Source: Candidatus Dojkabacteria bacterium
Lineage (GTDB): Bacteria > Patescibacteriota > Dojkabacteria > B142 > OLB20
Length of the DNA stretch: 9,897 bases
Direction of reading: 5' to 3'
Assembly (NCBI GenBank): GCA_020429485.1
Contig: JAGQLK010000031.1
Span: 1-9,897, forward strand
Both the position numbers and the translations under genes were made by a program. This document shows, piece by piece, positions 1-6,011 of the stretch. A model generated the notes under the pieces. That model was not told where the DNA came from. It worked only from the letters and a program-made list of their open reading frames with translations, and did not search any database. Position 1 is the first letter of the stretch, and every line of letters starts with the position of its first letter.

Positions 1-68
1 AAAGTATTCTGCTAATTTGCAAGTGGTAATCAGTAGCATGCTGTAGATGGATATATATCATAAATATA

Positions 69-77
69 TGCTATAAT
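69..77 (+). promoter_or_regulatory. Extended -10 promoter for the receiver-domain gene
   Basis: TATAAT at 72-77 is preceded by TG at 69-70, giving the extended -10 form TGnTATAAT. No good -35 is visible at the usual spacing, which extended -10 promoters tolerate. Transcription would be expected to begin near 84, leaving a leader of about 15 nt before the ATG at 99, with only a weak AGG close to the start. Inferred from sequence alone. Confidence 0.6.
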
Positions 78-98
78 CCGCCAATCAAAATTCAGGCT

Positions 99-806
99 AT
101 GAGCGAGCAAAATTCAGTACTGTTAACCGAGGATGATATGATTTTAAGGTTAACCCACCAAAAACTTCTTAACCACTTAGGACTTAGTCTACATGTAACC
201 ACTTCTAATGAAGAAGGTCTTAGTATTATGCAAGAAGAATCTGGTATAGTAGCAGTAATGGCGGATAATCATACCTATGGAGAGTTGCAAGGTATTGATT
301 TCTTAGCAGAATTAGTTGAACAAGATTACCCCGGTCAACTTTTACTGTGTTCTGCAACTACATTTGAACACATGTGGGAAATGGCAGTAGACAGAGGTAT
401 ACAAGAGCAAATTGTTATGATCGAAAAGGATGTATCAGTTGCAGCCGCGATATATATGAAAATTGCTGCAGATATGCCTGATATGCTGCAAGTGATATCT
501 AGAGAAGGAATTATTCAAGCATTGGGGTTTGATTTAGATATTGATACATGGAACGTAATGAATCTTTCAGATGCTTTCTCGGTAAATAGAGCAATAATGA
601 ATGATATTTTAACAGGCAGATTTGACTGGGATTACTTCTGGCAGATGGCACAGATAAAAACTGCTAGTTGGATTGAGCTTCAAGATATGATTGGAGATAC
701 TGCAACTAGATTAAGAGTCGAACAAATGATTAGTGCGCAGGAATCACAAGCTAAACCAACTGGCTTCAACTTGATACAATTTTTACTAAGTAAGTTACGA
801 GGTTAG
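99..806 (+). CDS. Orphan response-regulator receiver-domain protein with an unrecognised C-terminal half
   Basis: The first ~125 residues look like a CheY-type receiver domain. The acidic pair D12/D13 lies in VLLTEDD, a candidate phospho-acceptor D56 in VMADN, the switch Ser S85 in LLLCSAT and the conserved Lys K110 in MIEKD, each after a hydrophobic strand and at the normal spacing. Such domains take phosphate from a histidine kinase. Residues ~126-235 are mostly helical with no helix-turn-helix, GGDEF, HD or kinase motif that I can recognise, so the output is unknown. No histidine kinase gene is adjacent, so it is an orphan in this window. The ATG start follows an extended -10 promoter. The 3' end overlaps the convergent gene at 795 by 12 bp. 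The receiver call is confident; DNA binding should not be assumed. Confidence 0.8.
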   Translation: MSEQNSVLLTEDDMILRLTHQKLLNHLGLSLHVTTSNEEGLSIMQEESGIVAVMADNHTYGELQGIDFLAELVEQDYPGQLLLCSATTFEHMWEMAVDRGIQEQIVMIEKDVSVAAAIYMKIAADMPDMLQVISREGIIQALGFDLDIDTWNVMNLSDAFSVNRAIMNDILTGRFDWDYFWQMAQIKTASWIELQDMIGDTATRLRVEQMISAQESQAKPTGFNLIQFLLSKLRG

Positions 807-1535
807 TTGCTCTAGATTAGGTTCGAATTTATTTTTACTCCATCTCCACATTGGTGCATGAAACTGCATAGGCATGTATTCTGTATCTTCAAGTAAATTT
901 TTCCAAACTAATTCTACTTCTTCTGGGGTTGCTGTATTGGACTTTGTTAAACCTAATATAACTGAAGCTTTTTTGATATGGGTGTCTGGTATGATGGAAA
1001 TATCTTGAATATTTTTGAGCTTAACGTCTGTGAACTGATGCAAAATGTATAGCCAATAATTAGACATCTTTGGACCATTTAAATAGGGAAAGTCGGTTTT
1101 ATTTACTCTCAAGTATTCAATGATTGTCGGAACGTCGCTTCTATTTGCTTCTATTAGGTTAGCTGGATCACCAGCATATTCACTGGCAAGCTTATTACTA
1201 ATTTTGATCCAAATATCAGTATGCTTTTCTGTTAATAAAGCCAAGCGATGCTTTACTAGTGCCGACTGGATATCTTTGCGACTTTTGTTCTTAGTAATAA
1301 GTGGATCAAAAACAAATGTAGTTTCTGGATCCATAAAGGTTTCGAAAGCAGATTGCCACATTCGTTTTGAGTCACGCTGAAAATTTATTGCTGGTGCAAG
1401 AGTAAAGTATAGGTAATTAAGTCGCTCATTTTTCTCTAGCTTAGGATAAACCTCATGAGTGACTTCGCCTAATTTACCTGAATGATAAAGCTCTTCGATT
1501 TTTAATAGCTTTGTAATTGTCTCTTGTTTAGTCAT
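795..1535 (-). CDS. Probable HhH-GPD superfamily (DNA glycosylase/AP-lyase-like) protein
   Basis: 246 residues from the chosen start. The second half resembles the endonuclease III/OGG core. A hairpin-like segment FPYLNGPKMSN (about 149-159) aligns with the LPGVGRKTAN region, placing K156 on the catalytic Lys. IIPDTHIKKA (about 181-190) matches the (V)DTHIxR segment, placing D184 on the catalytic Asp. A helix after ATPEEVE then follows, as in the family. The Lys-Asp distance is 28 residues, longer than endonuclease III (18) and nearer the archaeal AGOG group. No Cys4 iron-sulfur motif is present. If right, it would excise a damaged base; the substrate is unknown. The ATG at 1535 is preferred over an in-frame TTG at 1556: it overlaps the dehydrogenase stop as ATGACTAA, suggesting translational coupling, and has GGAGG 2 nt upstream, rather close. 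Assignment is by motif reading only and could be wrong. Confidence 0.5.
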   Translation of the reverse strand: MTKQETITKLLKIEELYHSGKLGEVTHEVYPKLEKNERLNYLYFTLAPAINFQRDSKRMWQSAFETFMDPETTFVFDPLITKNKSRKDIQSALVKHRLALLTEKHTDIWIKISNKLASEYAGDPANLIEANRSDVPTIIEYLRVNKTDFPYLNGPKMSNYWLYILHQFTDVKLKNIQDISIIPDTHIKKASVILGLTKSNTATPEEVELVWKNLLEDTEYMPMQFHAPMWRWSKNKFEPNLEQLTS

Positions 1536-2253
1536 TCCCTCCGAAGAATTTACCAACCTCTACATGGCGCATATTTACGTCAGAAGGTTGCTTGAGCATA
1601 AATGTAATTATTTCAGCAATGTCGTTTACATTAGTCATCCATGGTTCATTGCTCTTCTCAAAGCCTGATTTATTGAAAAGCTCTGTGTTCATTCCAGGAG
1701 GATAAAATCCCATTACTTTAATTCCCATATTTTCTACTTCTAGGCGAAGTGAATCTGTAAATCCTCTGACAGCATGTTTACTTCCAGAATAAACTCCCCA
1801 GTCAGCTGAAGGTTCAATACCTGCAAGTGAAGCTATGTTGAGTATTTGACCAGATTTTTGCTTCTGCATCGTAGGAATTACTTCTTGGCACATCTCTATT
1901 AGTCCGATAATATTTGTTTTATAGAGCTGTGTAATTTTTTCTTTTGGGTGTTCTGTTGTTGGTCCCTCATACCAAATACCAGCATTATTGATCAGTATGT
2001 CTACTTGCACAAAGTCTTCTTTTATATTATTGACTGCATTTGTAATAGAATCTGAATCGGTTAAATCACAGGTATAGTACTTACAGACTGTTCCAGAAGA
2101 TTCTAGCTCTTTTTGTGTTTGTTGTAGTTTGTCTTCGCTTCTAGCAATAATAGCCAACTTTGCACCCTCTTCTGCCACTCTATTTGCGATTACCTTGCCA
2201 AGCCCATAGCTAGCTCCTGTGATAATAACTACTTTATCTTTTAGTGATTGCAT
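1528..2253 (-). CDS. Short-chain dehydrogenase/reductase (SDR), classical type
   Basis: 241 residues, the normal length for a classical SDR. The Rossmann glycine motif TGASYGLG is at 12-19, with R38 in IIARS after strand 2 suggesting NADP(H) preference. D63 (CDLTD) contacts the adenine in the family. NNAG is at 89-92 and the structural Asn at N114. The catalytic set is S142, Y155 and K159 (YSGSK). The PPGMNT segment at 185-190 matches the usual PG loop that closes over cofactor. It is a cytosolic oxidoreductase that reduces a carbonyl or oxidises an alcohol; the substrate cannot be read from sequence. It lies 12 nt after the GNAT gene and overlaps the following HhH-GPD-like gene by 8 nt, so the three are probably co-transcribed. 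No Shine-Dalgarno precedes the ATG. Confidence 0.9.
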   Translation of the reverse strand: MQSLKDKVVIITGASYGLGKVIANRVAEEGAKLAIIARSEDKLQQTQKELESSGTVCKYYTCDLTDSDSITNAVNNIKEDFVQVDILINNAGIWYEGPTTEHPKEKITQLYKTNIIGLIEMCQEVIPTMQKQKSGQILNIASLAGIEPSADWGVYSGSKHAVRGFTDSLRLEVENMGIKVMGFYPPGMNTELFNKSGFEKSNEPWMTNVNDIAEIITFMLKQPSDVNMRHVEVGKFFGGND

Positions 2254-2265
2254 ATTAATAATTTT

Positions 2266-2757
2266 TTAAGAATTAAATTTTTTGTAATAATCTATTCTGC
2301 CACACTTTGGGTGATAAAACTCTGGAATATGGCCAACTTGTTGATAACCATTATGCTCGTAAAAAGCTCTAGCTTTTGCATATTTTTCATTGTCCCCCGT
2401 GTCGATATTGATATATCTACCATTCATTTCAATAACAAAGCCTTCTGCTAGTTTGAGTAACTCTGAGCCTACCCCTGCTCGTCTATATTCTTGATCAACA
2501 GCGAACCAATCTAGATAATAACCTCCAGTCGCAACGTCATTTTCATTGATACCAATTACGCCTATAACTTCTTCATTGCTATTGATGGCAATCCAGAAGC
2601 GCGCATGCTCACGTTCGATACTTGCTAGCGGTTCACTAAAAATTAGCTCCTCTTCTTTATCACTTACCATTCCACCGAAGTTACCATCTCTAATGAGAAA
2701 TTCAGACGCCCTTTTTGCTTGCTCAGCCGAAGTAATTATTGAATAACCAATTTGCAT
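2266..2757 (-). CDS. GNAT-family N-acetyltransferase
   Basis: 163 residues, a typical single GNAT domain. The acetyl-CoA pyrophosphate-binding motif A is YLDWFAVDQEYRRAGVGSELL, with RRAGVG at 92-97. Motif B appears as ARAFYEHNGYQQVG at 129-142, with the Tyr that commonly protonates the leaving thiolate. A beta-bulge strand (IGVIGINEN) precedes motif A. The family transfers acetyl from acetyl-CoA to an amine on a small molecule, protein or antibiotic; the acceptor here is unknown. It is the first gene of a three-gene cluster with the SDR and HhH-GPD-like genes. The ATG at 2757 has no Shine-Dalgarno. No signal peptide or membrane segment is present. Confidence 0.88.
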   Translation of the reverse strand: MQIGYSIITSAEQAKRASEFLIRDGNFGGMVSDKEEELIFSEPLASIEREHARFWIAINSNEEVIGVIGINENDVATGGYYLDWFAVDQEYRRAGVGSELLKLAEGFVIEMNGRYINIDTGDNEKYAKARAFYEHNGYQQVGHIPEFYHPKCGRIDYYKKFNS

Positions 2758-2779
2758 ATCTTTATTAGTAATATTTTTT

Positions 2780-2788
2780 ATCTTAACA
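2780..2788 (-). promoter_or_regulatory. Possible extended -10 promoter for the GNAT-SDR-HhH cluster
   Basis: On the minus strand TGTTAAGAT reads as TG-n-TAAGAT, an extended -10 with a 4/6 match to TATAAT, 22 nt before the GNAT ATG. No clear -35. It shares the 110-nt divergent region with the truB promoter. This is the weakest promoter call in the window. Confidence 0.3.
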
Positions 2789-2855
2789 CATACATTTGCT
2801 TATTATCATTTCCAGGGTTACGAATTTTTCAAAACATTCGGAGTTTTAGATGGGG

Positions 2856-2861
2856 TATAAT
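2856..2861 (+). promoter_or_regulatory. -10 element (TATAAT) for truB, implying a leaderless transcript
   Basis: A perfect TATAAT ends 6 nt before the ATG at 2868. Bacterial transcription typically starts about 7 nt after the -10, which is the A of that ATG. No -35 resembling TTGACA is seen. The element lies inside the longer reading frame that opens at the ATG at 2850, so the upstream ATG is unlikely to be on the mRNA. Confidence 0.6.
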
Positions 2862-2867
2862 ACTCAC

Positions 2868-3704
2868 ATGGAAATGAAATATGAACTTAACAAAATTTAT
2901 CGTGACGAATTTGGCAGACCAACAGCTATTTTAGCGTTGGATAAAGAAGCTGGTATAAGTTCCCATGATCTTGTAGATAAAGTACGAAGAAATCTAGACT
3001 ATAAGAAGGTTGGTCATGCTGGTGCATTAGATAACTTTGCTACCGGTCTTATGATTATACTAGTTGGTAAAGCTACAAAACTATCTGACACTTTGATAAA
3101 TAAAGACAAACAATATCATGCTCAGATTTTACTAGGTATAGCAACTGATACTCAGGATCCTGAGGGGGTAATAACAGATGCAAAGCAAATAGATAGTATC
3201 GATAAAGATAGTATAAGTAAGTTACTTCAAGATGAGTTTCTAGGTAATATAGAGCAACATGTATCTGTATATAGTTCTGTTAAGGTAGATGGGGCTAAGC
3301 TAAGAATCTTGATGAGAGATGAGCGTTTTGATAATGAAATAGTTGAGGATGGGAATAAGAAATTCATTAAAATGTTACCTAAAGAGGGCGTTTCTGCGAA
3401 AGAAAAAATGGTTGAAGTTCCTAGAAGAGAGATAGAGATTACAAATATTGAGCTAGTTGATGCGAAAGAAATTGAAACAGAAGACTTACCTACCAAATAC
3501 CTGATTGGAAATAAGATACAAGAAGGTGATAGATGGGCGCTTCTGGATATAGTTGTTGATTGTTCTAAAGGCACGTACGTTCGGCAGTTAGCTGAGGACA
3601 TTGGTAAGAGATTAGGTTATCCTGCATCTTTGCTTAACTTACGTAGAACTCGTATAGCAAATGTCTATTTGGATAACGCTATATCATTGGATCTGATTAG
3701 TTAA
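2868..3704 (+). CDS. truB: tRNA pseudouridine-55 synthase TruB
   Basis: Converts U55 in the T-loop of tRNAs to pseudouridine. From the start used here (278 residues) the N-terminal strand ILALDKEAGISSHDLVDKVRR is the classic TruB opening. The catalytic Asp is D55 in HAGALDNFATG, where the usual Pro after Asp is Asn. The active-site Tyr is Y83 in KQYHAQILLG, and GKATKLSD follows the catalytic loop. KGTYVRQLAEDIG near 233-245 carries the conserved Arg. An extra stretch of roughly 20 residues lies at about 154-184, where family members run straight to the next strand. The protein ends without the C-terminal PUA-like part of longer bacterial TruB. ATG 2868 is preferred to 2850 because a TATAAT lies between them; ATG 2874 is also possible. 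It stands alone, without infB or rbfA, and its stop shares TTAA with the convergent LTD gene. Confidence 0.93.
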   Translation: MEMKYELNKIYRDEFGRPTAILALDKEAGISSHDLVDKVRRNLDYKKVGHAGALDNFATGLMIILVGKATKLSDTLINKDKQYHAQILLGIATDTQDPEGVITDAKQIDSIDKDSISKLLQDEFLGNIEQHVSVYSSVKVDGAKLRILMRDERFDNEIVEDGNKKFIKMLPKEGVSAKEKMVEVPRREIEITNIELVDAKEIETEDLPTKYLIGNKIQEGDRWALLDIVVDCSKGTYVRQLAEDIGKRLGYPASLLNLRRTRIANVYLDNAISLDLIS

Positions 3705-4639
3705 TATTCTCCGATTAAGTATAGTCTCGGTATCTGATACGATATTTCCACTTTATCTTCACTTGGCGTTATAGTTACAACTGGCGAAGTAGTTTCGTTT
3801 TTGGTTTCGGTCACAATTTGTTGTAAAGAAGTATCTACAGTTTTAGTATCATACGAATAAATATCTATTTGGATACCTGTTGGTGTAAATAAATAGATAG
3901 TATCACCATTATTGTTTAGGCTAACTGTAGTTGGGAAAATTCTCACAGTTTCGGATGCATTTAGTGCAGTATCAGGAATAATATATTTATTGTTAGATTT
4001 ATCTTCGATAATCCAATTTCCTAAATTAATGGCAAAATCTTCTTGATTAGTGATCTCAAGCCATTCATCACCGTTTTGTGGCGCATAGTCTATGCCGCTA
4101 ATAAATACTTTATTGGGGTATTCTGCAATTGGATTCGGAGTTGTGCTTGGAGTCAAACAGCTGGTGTTAGGTGCTCCTACCGAATTAGAAGATACATGCT
4201 CGGTTATTGTGTTACAGTCTCCACTTAATAATTCAAAACTTATTTCTTCTGTAGCAGAAGGATAAGTAAATTCTGATGTAGTGTTGCCATCTGTTAGAGA
4301 AAGTGTTGCGCCAGAATTGCCTAATGAAAAGCTATGCTCCTCTACCCTAACAAATGTAGAATACCTCTGATAAAAGCTAGGTTCATTCCTAACAAGTACG
4401 ATAATTTCGCTTGGGCCAATTGTTAGGCTAGGTAGTGATGTACCATTTAATTGCCACAGAGATAAATCAATTGCACTGCCCGAAAAATTAGTTAGTTCGA
4501 TCCATTCATATTCGCTATCTAATCCAGCTGGATTAGGCATCACTTCTGTAATTAATAAGCTATCTGCAGTTTGTGCACTGACTAAAATAGATAAGAGACT
4601 TAGAGATAATAACGTAATAAAGAAAACAAGCTTCTTCAT
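3701..4639 (-). CDS. Secreted protein with two Lamin Tail Domains (LTD)
   Basis: 312 residues. A signal peptide covers about 1-22: basic KK, a long hydrophobic core and a likely cut after VSA. LTD1 runs from about 27 to 160, opening with LLITEVMPNP and EYEWIELTNFS, with C142 and C161 able to form a disulfide. LTD2 runs from about 177 to 270, with VFISGIDYAP, GDEWLEITNQ and LGNWIIEDKSNN. LTDs are immunoglobulin-fold domains found in bacterial secreted proteins, often as binding modules beside nucleases or surface anchors. Here there is no catalytic domain, no C-terminal membrane helix and no sorting motif, so it may be a free extracellular adhesin-like protein or a partner of the upstream M23 protein. 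It is the last gene of the ftsE-ftsX-M23 run, 64 nt downstream, but may have its own promoter. The start codon is buried in an inverted repeat. Confidence 0.8.
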   Translation of the reverse strand: MKKLVFFITLLSLSLLSILVSAQTADSLLITEVMPNPAGLDSEYEWIELTNFSGSAIDLSLWQLNGTSLPSLTIGPSEIIVLVRNEPSFYQRYSTFVRVEEHSFSLGNSGATLSLTDGNTTSEFTYPSATEEISFELLSGDCNTITEHVSSNSVGAPNTSCLTPSTTPNPIAEYPNKVFISGIDYAPQNGDEWLEITNQEDFAINLGNWIIEDKSNNKYIIPDTALNASETVRIFPTTVSLNNNGDTIYLFTPTGIQIDIYSYDTKTVDTSLQQIVTETKNETTSPVVTITPSEDKVEISYQIPRLYLIGEY

Positions 4640-4676
4640 AATTACTTATAGCTAGAATAAACTAATAAGTAATTAT
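4638..4676 (-). repeat. 12-bp inverted repeat over the LTD gene start
   Basis: Perfect arms ATAATTACTTAT (4638-4649) and ATAAGTAATTAT (4665-4676) are separated by 15 nt. The arm nearest the gene contains the first two bases of the LTD start codon. As RNA it would pair weakly (mostly A-U) but could mask the start; as DNA it is a candidate operator across the predicted promoter. It lacks a G/C-rich stem and following U-tract, so it is not a standard terminator. Confidence 0.6.
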
Positions 4677-4681
4677 TTCAA
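4654..4681 (-). promoter_or_regulatory. Candidate promoter for the LTD gene
   Basis: On the minus strand TTGAAA (4681-4676, 5/6 match to the -35) is followed after 16 nt by TATTCT (4659-4654, 4/6 match to the -10). Transcription would begin about 8 nt before the ATG at 4639. The -10 lies in the loop of the inverted repeat at 4638-4676, so a bound repressor could block it. Confidence 0.4.
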
Positions 4682-4703
4682 ACTAGATTTAATTTATCTT
4701 TAA

Positions 4704-5966
4704 CTACTTGAGGTGGAGATACATTGATTTGTATCCTGAGCTACAATTAGCATTTTCACAAATTATGGCGTAATTTGCTCCTGCTCCGTTACAAGGTAAG
4801 TTACCTGTGTACCATGAACAAGCATTGTCATTACCGTATGAAATATAACCGTTATGAGCTGCGTAAATAGGTGTATTTGGAATAGAATAGTTCTGAACAT
4901 CGATACCATAGTGGAAGCTTCCCCATCTCCAACCATAACCACTAGTAAGATTTATTCCACCACCAATTGGCCATGTTAATGATGAGCTACTTGAGCCTGC
5001 ACATCCACTTAATACCCCACTTGGAAGATGGCTACATGGATTAACACTAGCTCCATTGTAAGAAAGTCCAAAATGAAGATGTGGCCCTGTACACAATCCT
5101 GTACAACCTTGTTGGCCTATTGCTGTACCTGCTGTTACATATTGACCATCACTAATATCACCAATGTTATCGAAAATAATCTGTACTAATCTTGTTTGTT
5201 CAGCTAATGCCCATTGTTCTTCTTCACTTAGGTTATTAAGTATTTCTTCATGACTTACCTCTCTAGCAATACTTTCGTTTATCTTTCTTGCATAGATTTG
5301 TTTTTGGGCATCTAAACTCACTTTGTCTTTTTCTAATGATTTCTTTTCTTCTTGTAACTGCACTTCATCTCTTTGTACATCTACCTTATCTTGTACTAAT
5401 TTTTCTTCTCGTTCTTGTAGTTCAGCTCTTTTCTGAGCTAATTGTTCAAGCAGGTCATTAGTTTCTTCTTGAATAGTTGTTTGGTATAGTTCTAGCTTAA
5501 TTAAGCTAGTTGCTTCAGCCTGGAAGATCATATCCTTCTGAGAAGATGTCTTCTCATCAATATACATTTCGACCATTCTTTGATCGGTCTCATCTTCATA
5601 TCTTTCTATTTCTAGTTCAGCATCTATTATTGCCTGTTCGTTCTCTGCTATTTCCTCTTCTAATAACTGAATCTGCAGCTGTAATTGCTCTATTGTTAAT
5701 TCTGTCTCTGCTATTTCGATTTCTAGAAGAGAGATGTCATTCTTAATGGTGCTTAATTCTTTACTATACTCACTTTGGAGTGCATTTTCATTGTTAATAT
5801 CGTTATTGAGATTTTGTTTTTGTTTGGCAATTTCTTCTAATTGACGCTGGATCTCTTCTAGATCTTCTTCAGGACCAGCATTAGCCACAGTAAAGCTAAA
5901 GCTGAAAAATATAATAGCGGTAAGGAAAACAGTGATAATTTTATTGAAGTTGTATTTTAGTTTCAT
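4704..5966 (-). CDS. Secreted coiled-coil murein hydrolase with circularly permuted M23 domain (EnvC/PcsB-like position)
   Basis: 420 residues. A signal peptide (1-30) has a strong hydrophobic core and a likely cut after ANA. Residues ~32-260 are Glu/Gln/Leu/Ile-rich heptads forming long coiled coils, as in EnvC and PcsB, which FtsX contacts. The rest is an M23 (LytM-type) zinc endopeptidase with its two halves swapped. First comes GQYVTAGTAIGQQG and GPHLHFG (274-300), normally the end of the domain. Then come LTSGYGWRWG, HYGID and YAAHNGYIS (340-377) and a terminal MYLHLK, normally the beginning and middle. H352, D356 and H298 match the zinc ligands; H296 and H418 match the catalytic histidines, so the enzyme looks competent to cut peptidoglycan cross-links. 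Eight Cys lie in 288-408. It sits 45 nt after ftsX, consistent with FtsEX-controlled wall cleavage at division. No remaining M23 piece lies after the stop. Confidence 0.87.
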   Translation of the reverse strand: MKLKYNFNKIITVFLTAIIFFSFSFTVANAGPEEDLEEIQRQLEEIAKQKQNLNNDINNENALQSEYSKELSTIKNDISLLEIEIAETELTIEQLQLQIQLLEEEIAENEQAIIDAELEIERYEDETDQRMVEMYIDEKTSSQKDMIFQAEATSLIKLELYQTTIQEETNDLLEQLAQKRAELQEREEKLVQDKVDVQRDEVQLQEEKKSLEKDKVSLDAQKQIYARKINESIAREVSHEEILNNLSEEEQWALAEQTRLVQIIFDNIGDISDGQYVTAGTAIGQQGCTGLCTGPHLHFGLSYNGASVNPCSHLPSGVLSGCAGSSSSSLTWPIGGGINLTSGYGWRWGSFHYGIDVQNYSIPNTPIYAAHNGYISYGNDNACSWYTGNLPCNGAGANYAIICENANCSSGYKSMYLHLK

Positions 5967-5986
5967 CTGGCAGCTAACGTTAATAC

Positions 5987-5992
5987 ATTATA
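5987..5992 (-). promoter_or_regulatory. -10 element (TATAAT) before the M23 gene
   Basis: Perfect TATAAT on the minus strand, 20 nt before the ATG at 5966, in the 45-nt ftsX-M23 gap. No convincing -35. It would allow the hydrolase to be expressed separately from ftsEX with a ~14-nt leader. No Shine-Dalgarno follows. Confidence 0.45.
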
Positions 5993-6011
5993 TCTTAACA
6001 TACTTTGGTGC

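Noticed and set aside
2..61. Possible gene fragments at the left edge: a plus frame ending at 46, and a minus frame opening with ATG at 61 and running off the edge
   Set aside because: Both are under 21 codons with no recognisable residues and cannot both be real; nothing here decides between them.
1120..1380. Plus-strand frame of 86 codons inside the HhH-GPD-like gene
   Set aside because: Antisense shadow with no start signals and no family resemblance.
4704..4760. Truncation or frameshift at the end of the M23 gene, since it stops right after YLHLK
   Set aside because: The missing C-terminal half is present earlier in the same protein (residues 274-300), and no M23-like sequence follows the stop in any frame, so permutation explains it better.
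5539..5556. Palindrome TGAGAAGA/TCTTCTCA
   Set aside because: It lies inside the coiled-coil coding region, where Glu/Lys/Ser codons easily generate it; no sign of a regulatory role.
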